Position numbers and translations under genes: made by a program. The notes under the pieces were generated by a model. That model made no database searches, was not told the origin of the DNA, and saw only the letters and a list, made by a program, of their open reading frames with translations. From Tissierellia bacterium (GTDB lineage Bacteria; Bacillota; Clostridia; Tissierellales; Peptoniphilaceae): a stretch of 64,000 bases of DNA. Below, one piece after another: positions 27,059-35,673 of the stretch (position 1 is its first letter; the number at the start of each line of letters is the position of its first letter). The DNA is taken from contig JAUNLK010000002.1 of NCBI GenBank assembly GCA_030535395.1, positions 62,001 to 126,000 of the forward strand. The letters run 5' to 3'.

Positions 27059-27882
27059 AGTTCCTCCCTCTTTGGCAGACTCAAAATCTCCCGGGCCTCG
27101 GCTGGTGTGGCAATTTCACGGCCCAGCAGTTTTGCAATAGTTACAACCTTCTCAACCAGCTGACCATTACTTTCAGCGAGTTTTCCCTTTTCAATGTAGA
27201 GATTGTCCTCAAAGCCCACGCGGACGTGGCCCCCCATGAGGATGCCGGCTGTGGCCATGGGGAATTGGTTCTTGCCAACCCCTGCCACCGTCCAGGTGCT
27301 TCCCTCGGGAACGGAGCCTGCAATATAGGCCAGGTCCGGAACGGTAGCGGCCAGCTGAACGCCCATGACAAAGTCGAAGTGGGTGGGCTGGGTGATGACG
27401 CCCTCTTTAATGTAGCCCTTGGCCAAATCCACCATGCCCTTGTCGAAGACTTCCACCTCGGGCTTTACGCCACGCTCTTGCATGATGCGGCCGAAGTTTC
27501 TGATGGTGGTGTCGCTGTTGAGGAAGACCTCGTCCCCCCCGAAGTTACAGCTACCGCAGTCCAGGGTGGCCATTTCGGGGTGCAGCTCGGTCACTTCCAA
27601 GCGCTCCATGTCGCTCATCCCCACGGCACCGCCAGTGGAGGGTTGAATGATGGCATCGGGGCAGACCTTGCGGATGGCATCGATGCACTCTTCAAAGCGA
27701 GCCTTGGATTGGGTGGGCGTACCATCGTCCTCTCGAACGTGGAGGTGGATGATGCTGGCGCCGGCGTCGTAGGCACTTTTAGCTTCCCTTACAATTTCTT
27801 CCACAGTGTAGGGGACCATGGGGTTTTGTTCCTTGGTCACCTCTGCGCCGCAGATGGCAGCGGTAATGATGAGTTTTTCCAT
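27055..27882 (-). CDS. kce: 3-keto-5-aminohexanoate cleavage enzyme
   Basis: A 275-residue TIM-barrel zinc enzyme (BKACE family). It reacts 3-keto-5-aminohexanoate with acetyl-CoA to give acetoacetate and 3-aminobutyryl-CoA. The zinc ligands H46 and H48 lie in IIHLHVRED, numbered as in the characterised Kce. GGHVRVGFEDNLY carries the acidic residues of the active site. ATG 27882 is chosen because MEKLIITAAICGAE is the family N-terminus; upstream extension would run through kal. Confidence 0.95.
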   Translation of the reverse strand: MEKLIITAAICGAEVTKEQNPMVPYTVEEIVREAKSAYDAGASIIHLHVREDDGTPTQSKARFEECIDAIRKVCPDAIIQPSTGGAVGMSDMERLEVTELHPEMATLDCGSCNFGGDEVFLNSDTTIRNFGRIMQERGVKPEVEVFDKGMVDLAKGYIKEGVITQPTHFDFVMGVQLAATVPDLAYIAGSVPEGSTWTVAGVGKNQFPMATAGILMGGHVRVGFEDNLYIEKGKLAESNGQLVEKVVTIAKLLGREIATPAEAREILSLPKREEL

Positions 27883-27886
27883 GGCC

Positions 27887-28270
27887 TTACTTTCTTTGGT
27901 TTTGTTTTTGAACCACGCAGATGCCGGTGGCTTCGCAGACCACTTCGGGCTCTTCCAAAAGATCGGCTGCGGAGTCGGAGATATCGGTGCGGGCCTTGAT
28001 GTACTTACGGGCAACAAAGGTCATTTTCCGGGAGCTATTGCCCACTTCGGTGATTTCACCCTCAGCTTCGATGAAGTCTCCAGCATAGACCGGTGCCTTG
28101 AACTGCACGCTGTCGTAGGTGAGGAAGAGGCCCTCATCGCCGTCGTGGCGAATGAGCAGTTCCGTTGCAACGTCTCCAAAAAGTGCCAGCATGTGGGCAC
28201 CGTCCACCAGGTTGCCACCGTAGTGGGCATCCCCGGAGGACATTCTCAGGCGAATTGTAGCTTTTTCCAT
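27887..28270 (-). CDS. kal: 3-aminobutyryl-CoA ammonia-lyase
   Basis: A 127-residue hotdog-fold enzyme releasing ammonia from 3-aminobutyryl-CoA to give crotonyl-CoA. The sequence [19 protein letters not shown] is characteristic of Kal. First gene of the eight-gene operon, about 80 bases after the riboswitch terminator. Start ATG 28270 follows AAGGGGG; an ATG four bases upstream is out of frame. Confidence 0.93.
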   Translation of the reverse strand: MEKATIRLRMSSGDAHYGGNLVDGAHMLALFGDVATELLIRHDGDEGLFLTYDSVQFKAPVYAGDFIEAEGEITEVGNSSRKMTFVARKYIKARTDISDSAADLLEEPEVVCEATGICVVQKQNQRK

Positions 28271-28350
28271 TCATGTACCCCCTTAAAAAATTTTAGTTTT
28301 ATATACTTCCAACAAGATTCCGGATAAAGGATGCACCAATTCATTGCAAC

Positions 28351-28403
28351 AAAAAGAGAGCCCTTTCAAACAGCTTAAAATAAAGCTCTTTGAAATAGCT
28401 CTC
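28351..28403 (-). terminator. Conditional terminator of the lysine riboswitch
   Basis: GAGAGC with GCTCTC, then TTTCAAA with TTTGAAA, then AGCTT with AAGCT form about 18 pairs with two small mismatched steps, followed by five T. The first 13 bases of its 5' arm belong to the aptamer core and P1. Confidence 0.88.
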
Positions 28404-28512
28404 CCCATACCATAACGGGACAGTTACTTGGACCCTGCTCCAAGTACCCTGGCTAAAGCCATCGGCGCACGCAACCTTCGGTCGCCCTACCCTACGTACG
28501 CTCCTCTATTTC
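28351..28512 (-). ncRNA. Lysine riboswitch with overlapping terminator
   Basis: On the minus strand P1 is GAAATAG (28506-28512) with CTATTTC (28392-28398). Inside it are the lysine aptamer signatures in order: ATAGAGGAGCG, GCGCCGATGG, CCAGGG, AACTGTC and GGGGAGAGCTAT, with arms P2 to P5. P3 is short (TGGC-TTTA-GCCA). The downstream terminator (28351-28403) uses the 3' half of P1 and the preceding GAGAGC as its 5' arm. Aptamer folding and termination are therefore mutually exclusive: lysine binding should permit transcription of kal-kamE, an on-switch. The aptamer identification is firm by eye; the switch direction is inferred from base pairing. Confidence 0.9.
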
Positions 28513-28571
28513 TATATGTATGCAGTTGGTTATCGTTTACCTCTTGTTGTTAATCTTAAATTAGCACAGCT

Positions 28572-28600
28572 TATTTAATTTTGCAAGAAAAAATTGTCAA
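28572..28600 (-). promoter_or_regulatory. Promoter of the lysine fermentation operon
   Basis: A perfect TTGACA (28595-28600) is followed after 17 bases by TAAATA, or after 16 by TTAAAT, on the minus strand. It lies about 60 bases before the aptamer. The -10 box is poor. Confidence 0.55.
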
Positions 28601-28619
28601 TTAATCTATAATCCTGGAA

Positions 28620-28990
28620 AAAAATTTTATAATTCCTCCCAAATTTGTCTGGTATCCCCTGAATTTTCCCCTTTTTTCACCATTTTTTCGCAAAGGCACT
28701 GGCTCGTGAAGTGGCCATTTTTTGTCTATTTCTTGCCAATCTGCGGCCTTTTTGCCCCTTTTCGCCCGGTTTTTTGCCCTAATTTTCATGAATTGAATTC
28801 TCTGAAAAGCTATTCCCGGAGGGAAAAATTATTTTTTTCGTGGGGAAATTCCCCCCAAGCCCTGGATTTGTCAGGATTTTCTCAAATCCCTTCCCGCCTT
28901 CCCTTCCCGATTTCAAATGTAAAATCTATTCCTATTGATGGGCTTCCTTTAAAGTGTTACCATGAATCTATCGAGGTATTTATTGTTCAT
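28620..28990. other. Long non-coding gap between lysine operon and fatty-acid transporter
   Basis: About 370 bases, AT- and pyrimidine-rich compared with the genes. No convincing open frame, RNA motif or repeat was found. It must contain the promoter of the downstream transporter gene, but no good -35/-10 pair stands out. Confidence 0.5.
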
Positions 28991-29003
28991 GTTAGGAGCG
29001 TAT

Positions 29004-30377
29004 ATGTTTAAGAAACTCACCAATGCGAGTGTAGCTTTGGTGCAACGGTATTTGCCCGATGCCTACATTTTCGCTATTATTCTGACCCTCATTACCTTTG
29101 TCGTCAGCATGATCACCACCGGCCAGGGCCCCATCGCCCTCATTGGCCACTGGGGCAATGGCTTCTGGTCGCTATTGTCCTTCACCATGCAAATGGCCCT
29201 GGTACTGGTACTGGGCAATGCCCTGGCCAGTTCCAAGCCGGTGAAAAAACTCCTGGTGCGGATTGCCTCCATTGCAAAGACGCCCACCCAAGCCATTATG
29301 CTCGTTTCCTTTGTATCGGCTGTGGCCTGTTGGATCAACTGGGGCTTCGGTCTCATCGTCGGTGCCCTCCTGGCCCGTGAACTTGCCAAGACCGTCAAGA
29401 ATGTGGACTACCGGCTCCTCATTGCCGCTGCCTACTCCGGCTTCGTCGTTTGGCACGCCGGGGTTTCCGGTTCCGTTCCCCTCACCGTAGCTTCCAATGT
29501 GGAGGAAGTGACCAAGGTCACCCAAGGGGCCCTCACCTCCACCATTCCCGTAACCCGCACCCTCTTCAGTGTGCCCAACCTCATTATGAGCTGGCTGATC
29601 ATCCTCACCCTTCCCTTCATCAACAAGGCCATGCAGCCGGATCCCGATAAGATCGTAACGGTGGATCCCGAGCTGTTGAAGGACGACCTCGTTGAAGAGG
29701 AAGAGGAAAAGGACCGCTCCCTGTGGACCCCCGCCGATCGCCTGGAAAACAGTGTGATCCTCTCCGCCATTGTGGTGATTCTGGGGGGTATCTTCCTCAT
29801 CATGCACTTTAGGGCCAATGGCTTCGACCTGAGCCTCGATATCGTCAATCTCATCTTCTTGGTACTGGGGGTCCTCTTCCACAAAACCCCCATCCGCTAC
29901 GTTGCTGCCATCAATGACGCCGTGAAGGGCGCCGGGGGCATCATCCTCCAATTCCCCTTCTACGCTGGAATCATGGGTCTGATGACCGGTGCCAATGCCG
30001 ACGGCGTATCTCTGGCCAGCCAAATCACCAATTTCTTCCTGGCCATTTCCAACGAGAAAACTTTCCCCATGTTCACCTTCTGGAGTGCGGGCCTCATCAA
30101 CGTCTTCGTGCCCTCCGGTGGCGGACAGTGGGCCGTTCAAGGACCCATTGCCATGCCCGCTTCCGTGCGCATGGGCATTGACCCCGGCATCACCGCCATG
30201 GCCGTGGCCTGGGGAGACTCCTGGACCAATATGCTGCAGCCCTTCTGGGCCCTGCCTGCCCTGGGCATTGCCAAGCTCTCCGCCAAGGACATCATGGGCT
30301 TCTGTGTCATGGTGCTCCTCTATGTGGGCATTGTGATCTCCGTGGGCTTTTTGATCTGGGCGAGCTTCTTCGGCTAA
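29004..30377 (+). CDS. atoE: Short-chain fatty acid transporter, AtoE family
   Basis: A 457-residue membrane protein with about ten transmembrane segments, matching the AtoE/TIGR00366 family. GHWGNGFWSLLSFTMQMALV and the C-terminal FVPSGGGQWAVQGPI and WGDSWTNMLQPFWALP segments are typical. ATG 29004 follows TTAGGAG by five bases; the longer frame start at 28962 has no ribosome site. In E. coli the homologue serves uptake of short-chain acids. Here, next to the butyrate-forming genes, it may export or exchange butyrate or acetoacetate (inference). Confidence 0.9.
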   Translation: MFKKLTNASVALVQRYLPDAYIFAIILTLITFVVSMITTGQGPIALIGHWGNGFWSLLSFTMQMALVLVLGNALASSKPVKKLLVRIASIAKTPTQAIMLVSFVSAVACWINWGFGLIVGALLARELAKTVKNVDYRLLIAAAYSGFVVWHAGVSGSVPLTVASNVEEVTKVTQGALTSTIPVTRTLFSVPNLIMSWLIILTLPFINKAMQPDPDKIVTVDPELLKDDLVEEEEEKDRSLWTPADRLENSVILSAIVVILGGIFLIMHFRANGFDLSLDIVNLIFLVLGVLFHKTPIRYVAAINDAVKGAGGIILQFPFYAGIMGLMTGANADGVSLASQITNFFLAISNEKTFPMFTFWSAGLINVFVPSGGGQWAVQGPIAMPASVRMGIDPGITAMAVAWGDSWTNMLQPFWALPALGIAKLSAKDIMGFCVMVLLYVGIVISVGFLIWASFFG

Positions 30378-30438
30378 AGAGCCCAGATCCCTGGAAAATC
30401 TCTCTATAAATACCTCAATGTAAAAAATGTATCTCCTC

Positions 30439-30470
30439 AAAAAAAAGAGCCGCAGCGCGGCTCTTTTTTC
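30439..30470. terminator. Bidirectional terminator between atoE and CoA-transferase genes
   Basis: AGAGCCGC-AGC-GCGGCTCT is flanked by an A-run and a T-run, serving both convergent genes. Confidence 0.92.
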
Positions 30471-30491
30471 ATGCCCCCTTGGGGGGATATT

Positions 30492-31166
30492 TTATTTTCC
30501 AGGTACCAGTCCGTCGGATTCCACAATGCCTTCGCCCTTAATGAGGGTGGCACCGGTGGCGGCTTGGATTTCGTCGAAGGTGAAGTCGGGATTGAGTTCC
30601 GTGAGGACCAGACCCTCGTCGGTGACTTCCATCACGCCCATTTCGGTGATGATCATGTCCACGACGCCCTTGCCAGTGAGGGGCAGGGTGCAGCGTTCCA
30701 GAATTTTGTGATTGCCCTTTTGGGTGTGCTCCATGGCCACGATGACTTTCTTGGCACCGGATACCAGGTCCATGGCGCCCCCCATGCCGGGAACGTGCTT
30801 GCCGGGGATCATGTAGTTGGCCAGGTCGCCGTTTTCAGCCACTTGGAGGGCCCCCAAAACGGTCATGTCCACGTGGCCGCCCCGAATGAGGCCAAAGCTG
30901 GTGGCGGAGTTGAAGAAGCTGCCGATTTTGGTGATGGTTCCGGGCATGCCCCCGGCGTTCACCAGGTCAGCCCGCTCTTTTCCTGCTTCGGGAGCGGGGC
31001 CGGCACCGGAGTAGCCGTTCTCAGACTGGAGGGTCACTTCCACGCCCTCGGCCACATAGTCGGAAGCTAAAGTGGGAATACCGATCCCCAGGTTTACAAA
31101 GTCGCCATCTTTAAATTCCTTGGCAACGCGCTTGGCAATTGTTTCTTTGATTTGTTGTCTATCCAT
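30492..31166 (-). CDS. atoA: Acetoacetate:butyrate CoA-transferase, beta subunit
   Basis: A 224-residue subunit of a family I CoA-transferase. The catalytic glutamate is E49 in LQSENGYSG, followed by the oxyanion-hole segment VNAGGMPGT. With the alpha subunit 11 bases upstream it forms an alpha/beta enzyme. It would move CoA from butyryl-CoA to the acetoacetate released by Kce, giving butyrate and acetoacetyl-CoA. The acyl specificity is inferred from pathway context; the sequence alone says 3-oxoacid/butyrate class. Confidence 0.92.
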   Translation of the reverse strand: MDRQQIKETIAKRVAKEFKDGDFVNLGIGIPTLASDYVAEGVEVTLQSENGYSGAGPAPEAGKERADLVNAGGMPGTITKIGSFFNSATSFGLIRGGHVDMTVLGALQVAENGDLANYMIPGKHVPGMGGAMDLVSGAKKVIVAMEHTQKGNHKILERCTLPLTGKGVVDMIITEMGVMEVTDEGLVLTELNPDFTFDEIQAATGATLIKGEGIVESDGLVPGK

Positions 31167-31177
31167 TGGAGACCTCC

Positions 31178-31843
31178 CTAGAACTTGGAACCGTCGACGA
31201 TGTGGGTGACTACGGCACCGGGGACGGAGATGCGCTCGGGATCCAATTCGCCAGGTTCCACTACTTCGTCGGCTTGTACGATGACGGTGGGGGCGGCAAA
31301 GGCCATGAGCTCATTGAAGTTCCGGGTCATGCCGGTGAAGACCAGATTGCCGTAGGTGTCCGCTTGGGCGCAGTTGATTACGGCGATGTCCCCTACGATG
31401 GGTTTTTCCAGGAGGAATTTCCGTCCGTCCACTTCGATGATTTCCTTGCCCTCTTCAATTTCCTCCAGGCCCACACCGGTGGGGGTCAGCACGCCGCCGA
31501 GGCCGAATCCACCGGCACGGATGCGCTCTGCCAAGGTTCCCTGGGGCACCAGGACAACTTCCGTTTCCCCGGCGTTCATTTGACGGCCCAGTTCACGGTC
31601 GCTTCCGATGTAGGAAGTGATGACTCTCTTGACGTATTTTTTGGCGGTGAAGGAGGCAATGCCCTCTCTGTCGCCAAAGTGAGCGTCGTTTCCGATGATG
31701 GTGAGATCTTTGAGTTCCTTGTTATCGGCAACATATTGCAGGAGCTCATTGGCGCTCCCGGCGTTCAAAAATCCACCAAAGAGAATGGTTTGACCATCCT
31801 GGAAAAGGTCTAGTGCCTTTTCTTTTTCAATGACTTTACTCAT
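31178..31843 (-). CDS. atoD: Acetoacetate:butyrate CoA-transferase, alpha subunit
   Basis: A 221-residue subunit with the CoA-binding start QTILFGGFLNAGSANELL and the segment GGFGLGGVLTPTGVG typical of the A chain. Its partner follows directly. A GAAAGGA site precedes ATG 31843. Because the pair is separate from the riboswitch operon, it has its own promoter and may be regulated differently. Confidence 0.92.
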   Translation of the reverse strand: MSKVIEKEKALDLFQDGQTILFGGFLNAGSANELLQYVADNKELKDLTIIGNDAHFGDREGIASFTAKKYVKRVITSYIGSDRELGRQMNAGETEVVLVPQGTLAERIRAGGFGLGGVLTPTGVGLEEIEEGKEIIEVDGRKFLLEKPIVGDIAVINCAQADTYGNLVFTGMTRNFNELMAFAAPTVIVQADEVVEPGELDPERISVPGAVVTHIVDGSKF

Positions 31844-31933
31844 TCGTCAGTCCTTTCTCAAGTATGATCCAGACGTTCCACGTAAACTTTCTACCCATTT
31901 TTCCCCAATGGAAAAGGTACCCATTACAAATTA

Positions 31934-31962
31934 ATCCTATTATGAGATGGGCACTTTGTCAA
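31934..31962 (-). promoter_or_regulatory. Promoter of atoDA
   Basis: TTGACA (31957-31962), 17 bases, then TAGGAT (31934-31939) on the minus strand, about 90 bases before the atoD start. Confidence 0.6.
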
Positions 31963-32008
31963 GATAAAGACGTTCTGCCCCGCCCCGGGCGAGGAGGGAG
32001 GGAAGAGT

Positions 32009-32569
32009 CTAGTTTTCCCCTTTTTCCATTTTTTGCATGCCCGCCAGGGTCTGTTCCATGAGCTCCGGCAGCTCCATGCCCAGTAGCTCCGCCCCCTGGG
32101 TGATGACGGTGCGGTCGCAGCCGGCGGCGAATTTTTTGTCTTTGAACTTCTTTTTCACGCTCTTGAGGTCCATGTCCAGGGTGGACTTGCTGGGCCTCAT
32201 GAGGCGGGCGGCCCCGATGATCCCCGTGAGCTCGTCCACGGCAAAGAGGACCTTTTCCATCTCCAGCTCCGGGGCATTTTTTGTGCCCGTCATGCCGTGG
32301 CCGTGGGAGGTGATGGCGTGGATCATCTCCTCGCTTATGCCCTCCTTACGGAGGAGCTCCTCGGCCTTGACGCAGTGCTCCTCGGGCCACATTTCAAAGT
32401 CGATGTCGTGGAGGAGCCCCACCAGTCGCCAAAACTCCACCCGCTCCGGGTCCCGAGTCTCGGCAAAGTGGGCCATCACTTCCCCCACCGTTTTGCCGTG
32501 CTCCACGTGGAAGGGCTCTTTGTTGTACTTCTGCAGAAGTTCCAGGGCCTGTTGGTAGCTTAGATTCAT
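32009..32569 (-). CDS. HD-domain phosphohydrolase
   Basis: A 186-residue protein with a compact HD domain: the metal-binding pair is in LVGLLHDIDFE (about 48-58), with a further histidine in ITSHGHG and an aspartate in FAVDELTG. The substrate is unknown; such short stand-alone HD proteins hydrolyse phosphate esters of nucleotides. AGGAGG precedes ATG 32569. It is not visibly linked to a neighbour: the CoA-transferase promoter lies beyond it and a tRNA gene lies on the other strand. Confidence 0.82.
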   Translation of the reverse strand: MNLSYQQALELLQKYNKEPFHVEHGKTVGEVMAHFAETRDPERVEFWRLVGLLHDIDFEMWPEEHCVKAEELLRKEGISEEMIHAITSHGHGMTGTKNAPELEMEKVLFAVDELTGIIGAARLMRPSKSTLDMDLKSVKKKFKDKKFAAGCDRTVITQGAELLGMELPELMEQTLAGMQKMEKGEN

Positions 32570-32578
32570 AATTCCTCC

Positions 32579-32607
32579 TTGACGGGATTATTATCATCAT
32601 GTAAAAT
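32579..32607 (+). promoter_or_regulatory. Promoter of tRNA-Gly
   Basis: TTGACG (32579-32584), 17-base spacer, TAAAAT (32602-32607), 11 bases before the mature tRNA 5' end. Confidence 0.75.
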
Positions 32608-32618
32608 TACTCTATCAT

Positions 32619-32692
32619 GCGGGTGTAGCTCAGTGGTAGAGCCCCAGCTTCCCAAGCTGGTTGCGAGGGTTCGATTCCCTTCACCCGCTCCA
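32619..32692 (+). tRNA. tRNA-Gly (anticodon CCC)
   Basis: The full cloverleaf folds: acceptor GCGGGTG/CACCCGC, anticodon stem CCAGC/GCTGG with loop TTCCCAA, T-arm with TTCGATT. Discriminator T and an encoded CCA end the gene. Anticodon CCC reads GGG. Confidence 0.95.
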
Positions 32693-32728
32693 TTTTTTTG
32701 TGGCGGAAATCCGCCTGCCATATAGAGG

Positions 32729-32757
32729 AGGGAGTCCCTAGGGACTCCCTTTTTTTG
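32729..32757 (+). terminator. Terminator after tRNA-Gly
   Basis: The perfect palindromic stem GGGAGTCCCTAGGGACTCCC is followed by seven T, about 37 bases past the tRNA. Confidence 0.92.
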
Positions 32758-32764
32758 CGGTTTT

Positions 32765-33292
32765 TTAGTAGTGAAGGACCGAGGCCACTCTGTACTCTTC
32801 AATGGACTTTCGCCCCTCCAAATCGTCCAGCTCAATGAGGAAGAGGAAGGCCTGGATCTCCCCTCCCGCCTGGTGGATGAGTTTGGCGGCGGCCACACTG
32901 GTGCCCCCCGTGGCCAGAAGATCGTCCACAATGAGGACCTTCTCCCCGGGGGCAATGGCATCCTTGTGCATTTCAATGACATCGGTGCCGTACTCCAGGG
33001 CGTACTCCTGGACGTAGCGCTCCGCCGGGAGTTTTCCGGGCTTTCGAATGGGCACAAAGCCCACCCCCAGGGCGTAGGCCACCGGTGCCCCCACAATGAA
33101 GCCCCTGGCCTCAATGCCCACCACTTTGTCCACGGAATACTCCTTGGCCAGCTCCACCAAGCTCTTTACCATGGCCTCCATGGTCTGTGAATCTCCCAGG
33201 GCGGGGGTGATGTCACGAAAAATAATCCCCTCCTTGGGGTGATCTTCAATGCTGCGAATTTTGTCCCGTATCATAGCGATTTCCCTGTCCAT
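32765..33292 (-). CDS. apt: Adenine phosphoribosyltransferase
   Basis: A 175-residue purine salvage enzyme making AMP from adenine and PRPP. The PRPP-binding loop VLIVDDLLATGGT is at 119-131, and the family segment PKEGIIFRDITP is near the N-terminus. GGAGGAAAT precedes ATG 33292. Divergent from fbp, with both promoters in the 87-base gap; an extended TATACT lies on the apt side. Confidence 0.96.
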   Translation of the reverse strand: MDREIAMIRDKIRSIEDHPKEGIIFRDITPALGDSQTMEAMVKSLVELAKEYSVDKVVGIEARGFIVGAPVAYALGVGFVPIRKPGKLPAERYVQEYALEYGTDVIEMHKDAIAPGEKVLIVDDLLATGGTSVAAAKLIHQAGGEIQAFLFLIELDDLEGRKSIEEYRVASVLHY

Positions 33293-33379
33293 ATTTCCTC
33301 CTCAATGTACTGAAAGTATACCATAATTTTACACGACCAGAAAGAGAGTGGGCTATACTAGGACCAAAGGAGTGAGGAA

Positions 33380-35350
33380 ATGACCCACGGATCCAGCAAG
33401 TATTTAGAACTATTGAGCCAGCGCTATCCCACCCGGGAAACTGTGGTGGAGGCCATTGCCATGAGGCGGGCCACTTTGGAACTTCCCAAGCCCACGGAGC
33501 ACTTTGTCTCCGATCTTCACGGGGAATTCACCGCCTTCACCCATGTCCTGCGCAATGCCTCGGGGACCATTCGCCGCTACATTGGCGAGCTCTTCCCCAA
33601 GCTGCCCCAAAAAGAGCAGGACGGCCTGGCCACCCTCATCTACTATCCCCGGGAGAAGATGGAGGACCTCAGAGCGTCCCTTGCCGGGGACTACGAGGAG
33701 AGGCTCAAGGAGCAGCTCTTTCAGATGATACTGGTGGCCAAGCGAGTGGCCAGTAAGTACGACCACGATCACCTCCAGTCCTTCTTTCCCGGGCCCTATG
33801 AGAAGCTCTTGGACACCCTCCTACTGGAGGAGCGGGCGGCCCGCCACAAGCGCCACTATGTGGATGCCATACTGGACGCCCTCATGGAGATGGGGGCCCT
33901 GGAGCAGGTGGTGGAGGATGTGGCCGATGTCACCGTGGCCTTTGCCGTGGAGCACCTCCACGTGTTGGGGGACATCTACGACCGGGGCGACGGCGCCCAC
34001 CGCATCATGGACTTTCTCGCCGCCCACCCCCGGGTGGACATTCAGTGGGGCAATCACGACATCGCCTGGATTGGGGCGGCCCTGGGCTCCAGGCCCCTGA
34101 TGATGAGCGTCATTCGCATTGCCCTCCGCTACAATGCCGTGGAGACCATTGAGGAGGCCTATGGCATCAGCCTCCTGCCCCTCCTCCGCTATGCCGAGGA
34201 GCATGTGGCCGCAGGGGAGGCCTTCATTCCCAAGGTGGAGGAGGCCGATCCCAGCCGGAGGATGATCCTCACCAGGGCCCACAAATTGGCCGCCCTCCTC
34301 CAGTTTAAAACGGAGGCCGAGGTCATCGCTCGAAATCCCCTCTTTGACATGGACGAGCGCATTCTCCTGGACCGAGTCAGCGCCGATGGAAAGTGGGTCC
34401 AAGTGGAGGGCGTGGATTATCCTTTAAGGGAGGACTTGGGGGTGGACCCCCAGGATCCTCTCACCATCACCCCGGAAGAGGAGGGGATTTTAGAGGAGCT
34501 CTCCAAGGCCTTTCAGCGGGCGGAAAAGCTCCAGCGCCACATTCGCTTTCTCATCGACCGAGGGGGCATGTACAAGGTCATCAACGACAATCTCCTCTTC
34601 CACGGCTGCATCCCCCTCAATGGGGACGGCAGCTTCAAAGAGACCCACTTCCTGGGGGAAAATCTCTCCGGCAGGGCCCTCTTGGATGAGCTGGACCGCC
34701 AGGTGCGCCGTGCCCGCTACGCCGAAAAGACAGGCGATCGCCAGCGGGCCCTGGACATCCTCTTCTATCTCTGGTGCGGCCAGGACTCCCCCCTCTTTGG
34801 CAAGGAGCGCATCACCACCTTTGAGCGCTACTACATCGAGGACAAAAACACCCACCGGGAGCGAAAGAACCCCTACTACTCCCTCAGGGAGAAGGAGGAG
34901 GTCACTCTGAGCATCCTCCGGGCCTTTGGCCTCAACTCGGAGCGGAGCCTTCTCATCAATGGCCACACCCCGGTGAAAAAACCCAGCGGCGAGTCCCCCA
35001 TTAAGGGGGGCGGCCACCTGGTGGTCATCGACGGGGGCTTTGCCCCCGCCTATCGCAAGACCACCGGCACCGCCGGCTACACCCTCATCAGCAATTCCTA
35101 CGGCATCCTCATGGCGGCCCACAAGCCCATCACCCAGGAGGAGGCCCTCATCCGGGAAAATTTCGACATCACCTCGGAGCTGGAGTATGTGATGAAGTAC
35201 AAGAAGCGCCGCCGCCGCTGGGACACCGACGAGGGCCGGGCCATTCAGGGGGAAATTGAGGACCTCACCGCCCTCTTTGAAGCCTACGATCAGGGGATTC
35301 TGGCCGAGGGGGGAAATCAGGGCCCCGGGAGGGGCATTTTCCCGCGGTAA
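33380..35350 (+). CDS. fbp: Fructose-1,6-bisphosphatase, class III
   Basis: A 656-residue enzyme of the Firmicute-specific class III, unrelated in fold to class I and II. The metallophosphoesterase motifs are visible: FVSDLHGEF (about 42-50), LGDIYDRGDGAH and IQWGNHDIAW, with later histidines in INGHTPVKKPSGESP. It performs the gluconeogenic hydrolysis of fructose-1,6-bisphosphate, needed by a cell growing on amino acids. AAAGGAG precedes ATG 33380. Confidence 0.96.
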   Translation: MTHGSSKYLELLSQRYPTRETVVEAIAMRRATLELPKPTEHFVSDLHGEFTAFTHVLRNASGTIRRYIGELFPKLPQKEQDGLATLIYYPREKMEDLRASLAGDYEERLKEQLFQMILVAKRVASKYDHDHLQSFFPGPYEKLLDTLLLEERAARHKRHYVDAILDALMEMGALEQVVEDVADVTVAFAVEHLHVLGDIYDRGDGAHRIMDFLAAHPRVDIQWGNHDIAWIGAALGSRPLMMSVIRIALRYNAVETIEEAYGISLLPLLRYAEEHVAAGEAFIPKVEEADPSRRMILTRAHKLAALLQFKTEAEVIARNPLFDMDERILLDRVSADGKWVQVEGVDYPLREDLGVDPQDPLTITPEEEGILEELSKAFQRAEKLQRHIRFLIDRGGMYKVINDNLLFHGCIPLNGDGSFKETHFLGENLSGRALLDELDRQVRRARYAEKTGDRQRALDILFYLWCGQDSPLFGKERITTFERYYIEDKNTHRERKNPYYSLREKEEVTLSILRAFGLNSERSLLINGHTPVKKPSGESPIKGGGHLVVIDGGFAPAYRKTTGTAGYTLISNSYGILMAAHKPITQEEALIRENFDITSELEYVMKYKKRRRRWDTDEGRAIQGEIEDLTALFEAYDQGILAEGGNQGPGRGIFPR

Positions 35351-35394
35351 AGTGATATAATAAACGATATTCACAAAATGGAGGGAATCGAGCT

Positions 35395-35664
35395 ATGAGA
35401 GCTGTAATCACTGTTATTGGCAAAGACCGCGTGGGCATTGTGGCGGAAGTGGCCAAGAAGACCGCGGAGTTTCAACTGAATATCATCGACATCGCCCAGA
35501 CGGTACTGGACGGTTTTTTCACCATGACGGTGATTGTGGACCTGGCCAAAATGACCGTCCCCTTCCAGGATGTGGTGGACGCCTTTGAGGCCCTGGGCCA
35601 GGAGATGGGCCTGTCCATCCGGGTTCAGCATCAGGGGATCTTCGATGCCATGCACACCATTTAG
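35395..35664 (+). CDS. ACT-domain protein, UPF0237 family
   Basis: An 89-residue protein made of a single ACT domain with the ligand-loop start VIGKDRVGIVAEVAKKTAE. ACT domains bind amino acids or other small ligands. This type is almost always followed, as here, by a UPF0210 protein, implying a joint function that is not established. GGAGGG precedes ATG 35395, and a TATAAT lies at 35356 after the fbp stop. Confidence 0.9.
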   Translation: MRAVITVIGKDRVGIVAEVAKKTAEFQLNIIDIAQTVLDGFFTMTVIVDLAKMTVPFQDVVDAFEALGQEMGLSIRVQHQGIFDAMHTI

Positions 35665-35673
35665 GAGGGGCCC

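Noticed and set aside
29172..30440. A 422-codon open frame opposite the fatty-acid transporter
   Set aside because: Hydrophilic Gly/Glu/His-rich translation is the usual complement of a membrane-protein gene.
34393..34689. Extra frame inside fbp
   Set aside because: An out-of-frame overlap fully inside a conserved 656-residue enzyme; the Gly/Pro/His-rich product is not protein-like.
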